From Sediminibacillus terrae (lineage in GTDB: Bacteria > Bacillota > Bacilli > Bacillales > Amphibacillaceae), in the NCBI RefSeq assembly GCF_009602435.1, contig NZ_VZDQ01000004.1, positions 1 to 64,000 of the forward strand: a stretch of DNA of 64,000 bases. The letters run 5' to 3'. Below the pieces are notes generated by a model. That model saw only the letters and a list, made by a program, of their open reading frames with translations. It was not told the origin of the DNA and searched no databases. The position numbers and the translations under genes are program-made. Positions 1 to 8,891 of the stretch are shown here, one piece after another; positions within the stretch are counted from its first letter, which is position 1; the number at the start of each line of letters is the position of its first letter.

Positions 1-1
1 A

Positions 2-1486
2 AAAATTGAAAAAGGGGAAAAGTTTCCGATTGCGACAGATTACGGGAACTGGTGGCGAGTCCTTTATTCTGATCAAGTGGGTTATGTACACAAAGATAGT
101 GTTAAAGCAGAGTTTAAAAATGGTGATGATTATTTCCGAGTATTCACGGATAATTTACCTGTGTATGATAATCGAGGCTCTACTTTGAAAAAAATCGGTG
201 AGTTAACAAAAGGTCAAACATATCCGATTGTAAAAGACTATGGAGACAATTGGTGGCAAATTCAATTCGGTAATAATTATGGTTATGTTCGAAAGTCAGA
301 CACAGGTTATGCGACTAAAAAAGAAGTTCCTAATCTGAATTATGAGTATTCTAATTCAGATAGTAATTTAGTGACAAAAGGCAAAGTAACTGTCTATGAC
401 AATATGTCAGGAAATTTAGTTGCGTTTGCAAAATTAGAAGCGGAAACTATTTTTCCTATTGCAACAGACTATGGAAATTGGTGGAGGGTAATCCTCGCAG
501 AACGTGTGGGCTATGTAAAAAAAGAGGAAGTTGATATTTTTGGAATTAGCAAAACAATATATGATCTTACTCTTGAAAAAGCCATTGAGCTGCAAATGAA
601 GGTAAACCCGCAGACTGATCAGAACTACGGGTATGTATCAAAATCATATATCAATAGTAAGAATGAAGTTACGGCCAGTGCTCTGAATGTACGTGGCGGA
701 CCAGGAACAAATTATAAAGAAATAGGAATGTTATATAACGGGGATAAAGTAAGTATTCTAGGTGAATATGATGGTTGGTATCAGATTAAGTTTAATGGGA
801 ACGCTCAATGGGTGACAGCCAGTGAAGAGGATGTTCAGTACTATCTAGACCCAAACAACTTTTTGGAAAACAGCCGTCAAAAATTTCAATTCTTAGATTT
901 AGGAAAAGCTAGTGGGGCAACAGCATCAGAACTAAATAGTTACTTGTCAGGAAAAGGAATATTGTCTGGAAAGGGGCAATATTTTATAGAAGCAAGTAAG
1001 ACTCATGGAGTAAACGATGTCTATCTAGTATCCCATGCATCTCTAGAAACAGGAAATGGAGGTGCACCTCTAGCTACTGGGGTTGAAGTAGGTAAAGACA
1101 AATCTGGTAATTTGGTGTTAGTTAATTCTAGTAATCGCAGTAGTTTACGAGATATTAGAACAACGTATAATATGTATGGTATTGGAGCTGTTGACGGAAA
1201 TGCATATGAAGGAGGTGCATTTCGTGCTTACAAAGAAGGCTGGTTCAGTCCTGAGGAGGCCATCATAGGAGGAGCCCAGTTTATTGGGAATAGTTATATA
1301 AAGGTTGGTCAAAATACCTTATATAAAATGCGTTGGAATCCGGATGCTATGGAAAGGTATGGATATGCCACCCACCAATATGCATCAGATATTGGCTGGG
1401 CTTATAAACAAGTAGGTTCCATGTACAATTTATATCAAGAGATTGGATTAACAACTTTATATTTGGACATACCAGTATATAATTAA
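2..1486 (+). CDS. SH3-repeat N-acetylglucosaminidase (autolysin-like), 5' part missing
   Basis: Secreted or surface peptidoglycan hydrolase that would cleave the glycan backbone of the cell wall. The frame is open back to base 2 and already encodes SH3-type sequence (KFPIATDYGNWWRV), so the true start lies outside the window; the first GTG at 77 is internal. About 494 residues are visible. The N-terminal half holds several bacterial SH3-like repeats recognisable by the recurring D-Y-G-N/D-W-W motif and a GYV tail, then a canonical SH3_3 unit (ALNVRGGPGTNYKEIG). The C-terminal part is a GH73-type glucosaminidase domain with the likely catalytic Glu in SHASLETGNG and the later NMYGIGAVD motif, as in B. 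subtilis LytD-like enzymes. It ends just before a strong terminator. Its position next to mnaA, LCP and gtaB genes fits a cell-envelope polysaccharide locus. The family assignment is firm; the exact bond specificity is inferred. Confidence 0.9.
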   Translation, partial: KIEKGEKFPIATDYGNWWRVLYSDQVGYVHKDSVKAEFKNGDDYFRVFTDNLPVYDNRGSTLKKIGELTKGQTYPIVKDYGDNWWQIQFGNNYGYVRKSDTGYATKKEVPNLNYEYSNSDSNLVTKGKVTVYDNMSGNLVAFAKLEAETIFPIATDYGNWWRVILAERVGYVKKEEVDIFGISKTIYDLTLEKAIELQMKVNPQTDQNYGYVSKSYINSKNEVTASALNVRGGPGTNYKEIGMLYNGDKVSILGEYDGWYQIKFNGNAQWVTASEEDVQYYLDPNNFLENSRQKFQFLDLGKASGATASELNSYLSGKGILSGKGQYFIEASKTHGVNDVYLVSHASLETGNGGAPLATGVEVGKDKSGNLVLVNSSNRSSLRDIRTTYNMYGIGAVDGNAYEGGAFRAYKEGWFSPEEAIIGGAQFIGNSYIKVGQNTLYKMRWNPDAMERYGYATHQYASDIGWAYKQVGSMYNLYQEIGLTTLYLDIPVYN

Positions 1487-1520
1487 AAAATAGCCTGCAA
1501 ACTTTTTGCAGGCTATTTTT
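1487..1520 (+). terminator. Intrinsic terminator after the autolysin gene
   Basis: Inverted repeat AATAGCCTGCAAA / TTTGCAGGCTATT followed by a run of T. It begins one base after the stop codon and separates the autolysin from mnaA. Confidence 0.9.
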
Positions 1521-1618
1521 ATGTGTTTTTTATTTCATGCGCATAATATGATATAATTCGACTTATGATTAGAGAAAATAGTTAATGAGACAATTAACTT
1601 TTAACAGGAGTGACTGAA

Positions 1619-2734
1619 TTGGACAAGCTTATTAAAGTGATGACAATATTCGGAACGAGACCAGAAGCAATAAAAATGGCTCCATTAATTTTAGAGCTAA
1701 GAAAACGTCCACAAGAATTTGAATCAATTGTAACAGTGACTGCTCAGCATCGAGAAATGTTGGATCAAGTACTGGAAATATTCGATATCTCACCAGATTT
1801 TGACTTAGATATAATGAAGAAGAAGCAATCACTTACAGAGATTACAAATAGAGCGTTGGAAGGCTTGGATAATGTTATGAAGGAAGCAAAGCCGGACATT
1901 GTATTGGTACACGGAGACACGACGACAACCTTTGCTGCCTCTTTAGCTGCATTTTATAACCAAATTGCAGTAGGTCATGTGGAAGCGGGTTTACGAACTT
2001 GGGATAAATATTCACCATATCCTGAAGAAATGAATCGACAACTAACAGGTATTATGGCAGATTTGCACTTTTCACCTACCGAAAAGTCCAAACAAAACCT
2101 GCTACATGAAAATAAACCAGAAGAACGAATTTTTGTTACAGGGAATACAGCAATTGATGCATTAAAAACTACCGTGGATGAATCTTATCAAAGTGAAGTT
2201 TTAGATTCCTTAAATGGTAAACGATTAGTTTTAATGACAGCTCACCGGAGAGAAAACTTGGGAGAAAATATGCAGCAGATGTTCCGTGCAATTAAACGAT
2301 TAGTGGAAACGCATGAGGATATTCATGTCGTATATCCTGTGCATTTAAATCCGGTGATTCAAAAAACAGCTAATGAGATATTAGGAAACGATAAAAGAAT
2401 TCAGTTGATAGAGCCTTTAAGTGTAGTAGATTTTCATAATTTCGCTTCACGTGCTCATTTGATTTTGACTGATTCTGGTGGTGTGCAGGAAGAAGCACCA
2501 TCGCTTGGAGTTCCTGTTCTAGTTCTACGTGACACAACTGAACGACCGGAAGGGATTGATGCCGGTACCTTGAAGTTAGCAGGAACAGATGAGGAAAACA
2601 TTTTTAACCTGGCTAATGAACTGTTATCTGATCCGGAAGCCCATAAAAAAATGGCTCGTTCATCCAATCCTTATGGCGATGGACAAGCTTCAAGACGAAT
2701 TGCGGATGCCATAACAAATTATTTTCAAAACTAA
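1619..2734 (+). CDS. mnaA: UDP-N-acetylglucosamine 2-epimerase (non-hydrolysing)
   Basis: Interconverts UDP-GlcNAc and UDP-ManNAc in the cytosol, supplying ManNAc for teichoic acid linkage units or capsular polysaccharide. The protein is about 371 aa, the usual length, and follows B. subtilis MnaA almost colinearly: N-terminal VMTIFGTRPEAIKMAP, then VHGDTTTTFA, GHVEAGLRT, LMTAHRRENLG and the substrate-binding DSGGVQEEAPSLG and RDTTERPEG. I chose TTG at 1619 rather than GTG at 1610, because the SD core AGGAG (1606-1610) overlaps the GTG but lies 8 nt before the TTG, and homologues start with M(K)KLKVM. It stands alone after a terminator and about 140 bp before the LCP gene, which has its own promoter-like sequence. 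Confidence in function is very high. Confidence 0.96.
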   Translation: MDKLIKVMTIFGTRPEAIKMAPLILELRKRPQEFESIVTVTAQHREMLDQVLEIFDISPDFDLDIMKKKQSLTEITNRALEGLDNVMKEAKPDIVLVHGDTTTTFAASLAAFYNQIAVGHVEAGLRTWDKYSPYPEEMNRQLTGIMADLHFSPTEKSKQNLLHENKPEERIFVTGNTAIDALKTTVDESYQSEVLDSLNGKRLVLMTAHRRENLGENMQQMFRAIKRLVETHEDIHVVYPVHLNPVIQKTANEILGNDKRIQLIEPLSVVDFHNFASRAHLILTDSGGVQEEAPSLGVPVLVLRDTTERPEGIDAGTLKLAGTDEENIFNLANELLSDPEAHKKMARSSNPYGDGQASRRIADAITNYFQN

Positions 2735-2767
2735 ATGTAGTTTTTTGTAAAAATAAATTATTTTATG

Positions 2768-2795
2768 TTGGATTTTGAACAACTTCTGATATACT
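2768..2795 (+). promoter_or_regulatory. Sigma-A-like promoter of the LCP gene
   Basis: TTGGAT (-35) and TATACT (-10) are separated by 16 bp, upstream of the LCP-family start at 2873. This is inferred from consensus matching only. Confidence 0.5.
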
Positions 2796-2872
2796 GTTAA
2801 CAGCACTGAAAAACTTCTTATTGCAAGTAAAATATTTTTTGAGAGTATTTGAGAAAAAGGAAGATGTTGATA

Positions 2873-3793
2873 ATGAAACGTTCTCAGTATAAAAAAAAGT
2901 CTAGAAGGCTATGGGTCAAGGTTTTATTGGCTGTTGTCCTACTAGTTGTCGTAGGGTCCGGCGCTTTCGTTTATTCTATCTACCATAATACTAAACAAAC
3001 CGTTGCAAATAAAATCACTCAGCCTGTTGATTCTATTGATACTACGGTTGGTAAGAAGAAAGTGAAGGATCAGGAACCACTGAACGTATTACTCCTTGGT
3101 GTGGATGAAAGAGAGAATGACGTTGGCCGCTCGGATGCTATGATGGTGCTGTCACTTGATCCAAAGAATGATAGTATGGAACTAGTTAGTATTCCAAGAG
3201 ATACAAGGACAGAAATAGTAGGAAAAGGGACTCAGGATAAGATTAACCATGCATATGCTTTTGGAGGCGTAGATATGTCGGTTAATACAGTAGAGAATTT
3301 TCTTGGAATCGAGTTGGACTACTATGTTCGCTTGAATATGGAAGGATTGACCGAATTGGTTGGTGCTGTCGGTGGTATTACTGTAGATAACGAGATTGAA
3401 TTCACCCGAAAGGAGCATCACTATCCACTTGGGGAAATTCAGTTAAGTGAAGAGGAAACATTGGATTATGTAAGGATGCGCAAACAGGACCCTAATGGAG
3501 ATTTCGGCCGTAATGAACGGCAGCGTAAAGTGATTCAAGGAATAATTGACAAAGGAGCTTCCGTAGGTTCTGTCAATAAAATAGATGATATAGTTCAAGT
3601 ATTGGGAAATAACATGGCAAGTAATATGGACTTTGAAGATATGCAAAATCTCTTGCTAAATTATCGGGATACAAGGAAGAACGTTAGTACTTATCAAATG
3701 CAAGGCACAGGTAAGAAAATAGATGGCATTTACTATTATGTAATCGATGATGCTGAAGTTGCTAAGGTTAAAAAGATGATTAGTACAAACTAG
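2873..3793 (+). CDS. LytR-CpsA-Psr (LCP) family glycopolymer ligase
   Basis: LCP enzymes sit in the membrane with the catalytic domain outside and transfer lipid-linked teichoic acid or capsule onto peptidoglycan. The 306-aa product has a basic N-terminus (KRSQYKKKSRR), one transmembrane segment at roughly residues 13-35 and the LCP core: LLLGVDERE, GRSDAMMVLSLDP, SIPRDTR and a later R-M-R-K-Q-D-P...GRNERQRKV block containing the conserved pyrophosphate-binding Arg residues. The start is ATG 2873, with AAGGAAG 9 nt upstream; an in-frame TTG at 2849 and ATG at 2864 lack correctly spaced SD sequences. It lies between mnaA and gtaB, so it probably attaches the polymer made by this locus. Which of the TagT/TagU/TagV-type paralogues it corresponds to cannot be told. 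Confidence 0.93.
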   Translation: MKRSQYKKKSRRLWVKVLLAVVLLVVVGSGAFVYSIYHNTKQTVANKITQPVDSIDTTVGKKKVKDQEPLNVLLLGVDERENDVGRSDAMMVLSLDPKNDSMELVSIPRDTRTEIVGKGTQDKINHAYAFGGVDMSVNTVENFLGIELDYYVRLNMEGLTELVGAVGGITVDNEIEFTRKEHHYPLGEIQLSEEETLDYVRMRKQDPNGDFGRNERQRKVIQGIIDKGASVGSVNKIDDIVQVLGNNMASNMDFEDMQNLLLNYRDTRKNVSTYQMQGTGKKIDGIYYYVIDDAEVAKVKKMISTN

Positions 3794-3809
3794 TGTCTAC
3801 TCGATTCTT

Positions 3810-3840
3810 GAAAAACTGCACTTTTAGTGCAGTTTTTCTT
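3810..3840 (+). terminator. Intrinsic terminator after the LCP gene
   Basis: Stem AAAAACTGCAC / GTGCAGTTTTT with a 5-nt loop, followed by a short T-rich run, 17 bp after the stop codon. Confidence 0.88.
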
Positions 3841-4060
3841 TACTTGGGCGAGGAGTTGTCAGAGTACGTTGTAGTTGGTTATCTTCAGATGTGCTAATTA
3901 TGAGGTAGAGGATATAACAATGAGTAAGTGATCGAGTAAGAGTTTTATCCGAAAAGTGAAAAATTTCAGGGAATTAGTAGACAAGTTATTTAGATTTACT
4001 CACTGCAAATATATTAATCCAACAGTTAATCTAATGATTTTAAAGGAGAGAGAATTAAAG

Positions 4061-4942
4061 GTGCATGTACGTAAAGCAATTATACCGGCAGCTGGACTAG
4101 GCACCAGATTTTTACCGGCAACGAAAGCACAACCAAAAGAAATGCTACCGATAGTTGACAAGCCAACGCTTCAGTATATCATTGAAGAAGCGGTGAATTC
4201 TGGAATCGAGGAGATCCTCGTAATTACTGGAAGGAATAAAAAAAGCATTGAGGATCATTTTGACAAATCTGTAGAACTAGAACTTGAACTAGAGGCAAAA
4301 GGTAAACAGGAGTTATTAAAGCAAGTAAGAAAAATATCTGATTTGGTAAATATCCATTTTATACGCCAGAAGGAGCCTAAAGGATTAGGTCATGCAATTT
4401 ACTGTGCTAAAAGTTTTATAGGTAATGAACCATTTGCGGTGATGTTAGGTGATGATATCGTTGAAAATGAAAAACCTTGCCTTCTGCAAATGTTGGAAGT
4501 TTATGGACAATATAAGACTACTATACTAGGAGTACAAGGAATAGCTAATGAAGATGTAGGGAAATATGGCGTTGTCTATGGCAATGAAATAGAAGATAAA
4601 ATATATAAAGTAAGTGGATTAGTAGAAAAGCCATCTGTTGAAGAGGCTCCTTCTAATATTGCCATTCTTGGAAGGTACGTCATCACCCCAGCTATATTTG
4701 AGATATTGGAACAAACAGCGCCAGGTAAAGGGGGGGAGATACAGCTCACAGATGCTCTTAAGGACTTAGCCCAGAAAGAAAAAATGTATGCGTACACCTT
4801 TGAGGGTAGGAGATACGATGTTGGAGATAAGCAAGGTTTTTTACAAGCTACTGTTGAATTTGCTCTTCAACGAGAAGATTTACGAAAAGATTTTCTTAAT
4901 TTTCTAATAAGAACAATTGATAAGGAGAGAAAAATAGAATAG
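4061..4942 (+). CDS. gtaB: UTP-glucose-1-phosphate uridylyltransferase
   Basis: Makes UDP-glucose from UTP and glucose-1-phosphate for teichoic acid glucosylation, glycolipids and exopolysaccharide. The 293-aa protein has the nucleotidyltransferase signature AAGLGTRFLPATKAQPKEM near residue 10, VDKPTLQYIIEEAV, the QKEPKGLGHAI loop, LGDDIV (metal-binding Asp), LVEKP and the C-terminal GRRYDVGDK, typical of GtaB/GalU/YngB. The start is GTG 4061, preceded by AAAGGAGAG; the frame is open further upstream to 3956, but that part has no SD and does not resemble the family. About 270 bp separate it from the LCP gene, so it is probably a separate transcript. It is the last recognisable gene of the envelope locus. 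Confidence 0.95.
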   Translation: MHVRKAIIPAAGLGTRFLPATKAQPKEMLPIVDKPTLQYIIEEAVNSGIEEILVITGRNKKSIEDHFDKSVELELELEAKGKQELLKQVRKISDLVNIHFIRQKEPKGLGHAIYCAKSFIGNEPFAVMLGDDIVENEKPCLLQMLEVYGQYKTTILGVQGIANEDVGKYGVVYGNEIEDKIYKVSGLVEKPSVEEAPSNIAILGRYVITPAIFEILEQTAPGKGGEIQLTDALKDLAQKEKMYAYTFEGRRYDVGDKQGFLQATVEFALQREDLRKDFLNFLIRTIDKERKIE

Positions 4943-5661
4943 ATGAATAAAAGATATTGTATCAAAAGGCGGTTGTCTGAATGGAAGGTGAGCAGTTGTA
5001 GTGCAAAACTCTCTCCTTAAGATAAGGGTTTTAATTTGTGAGACATTAGTAAAAGTCCCCTTAAGCACCCAGTTTTTATTCTACTATTGTAAAATTTTCT
5101 CTGAATTTCAGTTTAATAAAGTATGTCAAGGACGTGTAATCCAATTCAAAGTAAAAAATATATAAAGCTGCCATTGGCAGCTTTGTTTTTCGTTAGAAAA
5201 ATTTCGCCATCGTTGGAAAAGAATCTGGAAGGTGAAGCAACCAGGCTGTTATTTTGATGCTATAATCCCCTCTCCATTGGCTAGATGTAAATTTAACACT
5301 TTTTTTCGTTTTTTTACATGGTTTCTTTCTCTTTCACTTAAGATCTTCTTAAAGCCGATATCTACAAATGTATGGTATCCGTATGAGACATACTATAACT
5401 CAATCTTCTCTTTTTTTATGTCTCTCTCAAATTCATAAAAATAACGCTAAAACTCCTCCTCATTATGATCATTTATTTATGAAGCTTGTCGAAATTTAAG
5501 GCGATGTTTGGTATATTTTTGCCCGGTGTGCTGTTGCCCATTTTAATACCGTCTTTCACTTTCGGCATATGTCAGTTAGTTAACCCCTTCCCCAAATTAC
5601 AGAACGTGAATTTAATTATCCCCCCCTTTTTCCAAAATCGCCACAAAAGTAAGAATTAATT
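4943..5661. other. AT-rich intergenic region, no gene seen
   Basis: About 720 bp between gtaB and the sorbitol operon. It contains one clear terminator (5163-5190) and pyrimidine-rich stretches. Short frames such as 5232-5438 lack an SD and encode low-complexity Phe/Ser-rich sequence, so I do not call a gene. Confidence 0.7.
5163..5190 (+). terminator. Intrinsic terminator
   Basis: Stem AAAGCTGCC / GGCAGCTTT with a 3-nt loop, followed by GTTTTT. It lies about 220 bp after gtaB and is the only strong terminator in this gap. Confidence 0.85.
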
Positions 5662-5677
5662 TTGAAAACGCTTATTT
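5662..5677 (+). promoter_or_regulatory. cre-like site upstream of the sorbitol operon
   Basis: TTGAAAACGCTTATTT matches the CcpA operator consensus WTGNAANCGNWNNCW except at one position. It lies about 40 bp before the first gene, which would give catabolite repression by glucose. This is inference from a motif match. Confidence 0.5.
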
Positions 5678-5716
5678 GTACAATGAACGCAACAAGAAAT
5701 TTAGGAGGCATTAGTG

Positions 5717-6511
5717 ATGGGAAGTTGGTTAGGACTGGAAGAAAAAGTTGCCATTGTGACAGGCGGAAGTTCAGGAATTGGCAGAGCGATTGTGACAGCC
5801 TTGTTGGACAATGGTTCGATTGTCTATAACTTGGATTTAAAAGATCAGCCATTGGATCACGATCATTATCGTTTTATGGAACTGGATGTCGCAGACGCTG
5901 CAGCTGTAAAACAAACGGTAGACACGGTAGTGGAAAAAGAAAGCAAAATCGATGTGCTGGTCAACAATGCAGGCATTAATCTTCCGAGATTGCTTGTAGA
6001 TATCAAAGGCGAAAAGCCTGAATATGAAATGGAGGAAAAAGATTTAGATGTCATGTTCAATGTGAATTTAAAGGGGCCTGTTTGGCTCAGTCAAGCAGTA
6101 GCCAAACACTTCATTTCTCAAAAGTCTGGTATTATTGTTAATGTTTCGAGTGAAGCTGGACAAGAAGGCTCGGAAGGTCAAAGTATCTATTCGGCGACCA
6201 AAGCTGCTTTGATTGGTTTTACAAGAAGTTGGGCAAAAGAACTTGGTAAGCATAATGTAAACGTTGTAGCCATAGCTCCGGGGATTCTTGAAGAAACTGG
6301 ATTGCGTACACCACAATATGAGGAAGCTCTTGCTTACAGTAGAAATACGACTGTCGATCGATTAAATGGCGATTATTCTAAATCGATTCCATTGGGCAGG
6401 GTGGGCAAATTGACGGAGATTGCTGACCTGGTTTGTTATTTAAGTTCTGATAAAGCAAGTTATATAACAGGAACCACAGTTAACATTTCGGGTGGTAAGT
6501 CTAGAGGCTGA
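5717..6511 (+). CDS. srlD: Sorbitol-6-phosphate 2-dehydrogenase (SDR family)
   Basis: Oxidises sorbitol-6-phosphate to fructose-6-phosphate with NAD in the cytosol, the step after PTS uptake. The 264-aa SDR shows the Rossmann motif TGGSSGIG at about residues 15-22, NNAGINLPR, VSSEAGQ with the catalytic Ser, and the YSATKAA (YxxxK) active site, followed by the GxxxGRVG and ISGGKSRG C-terminus of classical SDRs. The ATG at 5717 lies 8 nt after AGGAGG; the overlapping GTG 5714 is less well spaced. It is the first gene of a cluster that continues with a PRD regulator, GutM and the three sorbitol PTS subunits. Substrate assignment rests on this context and on general likeness to lactobacillar sorbitol-6-P dehydrogenases; by domain alone it is only an SDR oxidoreductase. 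Confidence 0.88.
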   Translation: MGSWLGLEEKVAIVTGGSSGIGRAIVTALLDNGSIVYNLDLKDQPLDHDHYRFMELDVADAAAVKQTVDTVVEKESKIDVLVNNAGINLPRLLVDIKGEKPEYEMEEKDLDVMFNVNLKGPVWLSQAVAKHFISQKSGIIVNVSSEAGQEGSEGQSIYSATKAALIGFTRSWAKELGKHNVNVVAIAPGILEETGLRTPQYEEALAYSRNTTVDRLNGDYSKSIPLGRVGKLTEIADLVCYLSSDKASYITGTTVNISGGKSRG

Positions 6512-6533
6512 TTCCATAGATAGGGGAGAGGTC

Positions 6534-8417
6534 ATGCAACTTAATGAAAAACACCTAAAGATGATAGAGTCTCTCATGCATGAAGAGATTGAAGTAGAAA
6601 AGTTGTCCTATCAATTAAATCTTACAGAAAAAACAATCGTGAATTATATAAGACAAATCAACAGTGACTTTCAAGATGCCGCGGTCATCACCAAACAGCA
6701 TCAAAAATTATCCCTGGCAATCAAGGAACAACAGGTATTTTTCGACAAACTGGATTTGTTAAAAGATGAATGCCAGGAACATGACAGAGTGAATCAGCAA
6801 AGGAAAGACGAACTTTTTTATCAATTATCTATTCACAAGCAAACGACCCTTGATGACATGGCGGATAGGTTGTTTTTGAGCAAGACACTGGTCAGTAAAA
6901 TTCTGCGGGAGTTGAAAGAGGATATCGAGACATCACACGTACAGATCACAGGTACGCCAAATGTAGGCTTGATATTGGAAGGCTCTGAGTTCGAGATACG
7001 CAAATTGGCGATTGAACAATTCCCGTCCGAGTTTATCGAATATGAAGTGCCGCCGAGTTTGGTCACAGGATTGGATCAATTGCAACAAGATTGGAAACTG
7101 GATGAACAGTCACTGGAACGGTTGATTTTGGCGCTCAAAGTGACCTTGCAGCGAATGGAGCAGCTTTGTTTAATAAGTGGCACAGTCGATTTAGATGCAC
7201 ATATTTTTCATTCGGAAGAGTACATGGCATTGGATTTTATAAAAGAGTATATAGAAAAAGTTTTCCCAGAGGCCAATGCAGGAAAAGAGATTATCTTAAT
7301 CGTTGTGCAATTGATGGGACGCAGGGCTTCGCTATTGGATGAATTATTGACGCAACAAGATGAAAGCCTTATTCAAAAGATCATTGATCAAACGATTCGC
7401 GATGTAGAACGGTTTTACGGGCTTAAAATCGACGAGGAGCTATTCACGAAGGATATTCGTTTACACATTAAGCATTTAATCAATCGATTGATCTTCCGTA
7501 TCAAGTTGAATAATGAAATGGCATATGACATGCAGCAGCGATTTCCTTTTGCCTATGAATTGTCTACCTTGCTGGGAGAAAGCATTACACGCGTGACCGG
7601 CTTGGGAATGCCGGAGAAGGAACTGGGCTTTTTAACGATATATTTCAGTGTGTATTTGGAACAACTCGAGCAAAAGATGAATGAATTACATGACATTGCG
7701 ATTTTGACGAATCAAGGATTGAGCACGACCAAGTTGTTGACCATGAACTTGCGCAAAGTGTTCGGCACCCAAATCAACGTGGAGGTCATTGATGAATCCG
7801 AGTTTACCGAAGAAAGCATTCATCCATTTGATTTAGTCATCTCATCGATCAAAACAAACAGAATGTTCAACAAAGTCATATACATCGAGGATGTCTTTGA
7901 TCAGCAGCTGCTTAAATTGAAAATAGAACAGTTCTTGATTTATAAGGATGTAAGTAATAAAAAATTGTTCAACCGCAGTGTTTTGGTGGATTTCCTCGAT
8001 CATTCCGATTTTTACCACTTTCAGGGCCGGCAAACATATCAAGATATCATTTGTCGACTGGCTGATGAGCTTTACAATGAAGGGAAAGTAGACGCAGGTT
8101 TTAAAAAGAGTTTGATTGAAAGGGAAAACAAAAAATCTACGATCAACGGTCAATTAGGCTTTCCGCACGCAAGCCATAAGCAAGACGGGATTTTTATCAA
8201 GGTCGGTGTTTTAGATGAACCGCTTGATGATCATGAAAATGTCAGATTGGTCGTACTTATCGCATCTTCCGAGGAAAACGTGAATGAGGCAATGCTTATC
8301 CGGATTTATGAGGAAGTATTGGCGATTACGACAAATCACTATATTTTGAACAAAATCAATGCTAAGACAACCTTTACGGATTTGTCACGATTATTAAATC
8401 AGGAAATGAGGGAATAG
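6534..8417 (+). CDS. PRD-containing sorbitol operon regulator (BglG/MtlR type)
   Basis: Transcriptional regulator whose activity would be set by PTS phosphorylation. The 627-aa protein has an N-terminal HTH (KLSYQLNLTEKTIVNYIRQI), a second Mga/HTH-like region (DMADRLFLSKTLVSKILREL), a PRD-like region around residues 300-375 with conserved His in LHIKHLINRL, an EIIB-like segment (AILTNQGLSTTKLL) and a C-terminal EIIA-type domain with a candidate phosphorylatable His in LGFPHASHK. ATG 6534 follows GGGGAGAG; the longer frame to 6492 overlaps the dehydrogenase and lacks an SD. It lies 22 bp after the dehydrogenase and 3 bp before gutM, so all are probably co-transcribed. It would activate the operon when sorbitol PTS flux dephosphorylates the PRD; that mechanism is family knowledge, not visible here. 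Confidence 0.87.
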   Translation: MQLNEKHLKMIESLMHEEIEVEKLSYQLNLTEKTIVNYIRQINSDFQDAAVITKQHQKLSLAIKEQQVFFDKLDLLKDECQEHDRVNQQRKDELFYQLSIHKQTTLDDMADRLFLSKTLVSKILRELKEDIETSHVQITGTPNVGLILEGSEFEIRKLAIEQFPSEFIEYEVPPSLVTGLDQLQQDWKLDEQSLERLILALKVTLQRMEQLCLISGTVDLDAHIFHSEEYMALDFIKEYIEKVFPEANAGKEIILIVVQLMGRRASLLDELLTQQDESLIQKIIDQTIRDVERFYGLKIDEELFTKDIRLHIKHLINRLIFRIKLNNEMAYDMQQRFPFAYELSTLLGESITRVTGLGMPEKELGFLTIYFSVYLEQLEQKMNELHDIAILTNQGLSTTKLLTMNLRKVFGTQINVEVIDESEFTEESIHPFDLVISSIKTNRMFNKVIYIEDVFDQQLLKLKIEQFLIYKDVSNKKLFNRSVLVDFLDHSDFYHFQGRQTYQDIICRLADELYNEGKVDAGFKKSLIERENKKSTINGQLGFPHASHKQDGIFIKVGVLDEPLDDHENVRLVVLIASSEENVNEAMLIRIYEEVLAITTNHYILNKINAKTTFTDLSRLLNQEMRE

Positions 8418-8420
8418 CCT

Positions 8421-8891
8421 ATGTTTATCATGCTGATTATCTTTGCTGCGATAGGCTTTGTCGTTCAGTATTTACTAGGTCTGCTCCAGATCAAAAATTT
8501 TACCAAAAACTATACCCAACTGCGGGAAAAGGGCCGAGTCGCCATTGGAAGACGTCCGGCTATCGTTAAATCTGGAACGCTGGTGTTACTTCAGCTAAAC
8601 AATAAAAACGAGATTGAAGATGCGCGATACATGCAAGGTGTCACCGTGTTCTCTAAATTCAAACCGCTTAAGGGTTTGGAAGGAAAGAAACTGCAAAAAG
8701 TTAATGCCAGTGATTTGGAGGATTACAACAAACTGCTGAGAAAAGCGGTTTTAGATGCGCAAAACACTTTCCATGTCATTCAAAATGGCGGAGAAATTGC
8801 CCAAATTCCTTCACCGATGATGAAAGCTGTACGGAAAGTAAACGGAATGTTTAAAAAAGAAAGGGGTCTAAAGCATGGACTACATCGTTAA
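8421..8891 (+). CDS. gutM: GutM-family glucitol operon activator
   Basis: Small accessory factor of sorbitol operons, needed for full activation together with the PRD regulator in other bacteria. The 156-aa product has one hydrophobic N-terminal segment (residues about 2-20) and a mostly charged remainder containing the family features GRVAIGRRPAIVKSGTLVLLQL and DARYMQGVTVFSKFKPL. It starts 3 bp after the regulator stop codon and its 3' end overlaps the EIIC gene by 17 bp, implying translational coupling. The SD is weak (GAGG about 9 nt upstream), consistent with coupling from the upstream gene. Function is assigned by family and context. Confidence 0.88.
   Translation: MFIMLIIFAAIGFVVQYLLGLLQIKNFTKNYTQLREKGRVAIGRRPAIVKSGTLVLLQLNNKNEIEDARYMQGVTVFSKFKPLKGLEGKKLQKVNASDLEDYNKLLRKAVLDAQNTFHVIQNGGEIAQIPSPMMKAVRKVNGMFKKERGLKHGLHR

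Noticed and set aside
77-79. GTG 77 as the start of the autolysin gene
   Set aside because: The same frame is open to base 2 and encodes SH3-type residues before it, so the real start is outside the window.
5232-5438. A 68-aa gene in the gtaB/sorbitol gap
   Set aside because: No SD, low-complexity Phe/Ser/Leu sequence and AT-rich DNA; typical chance frame.
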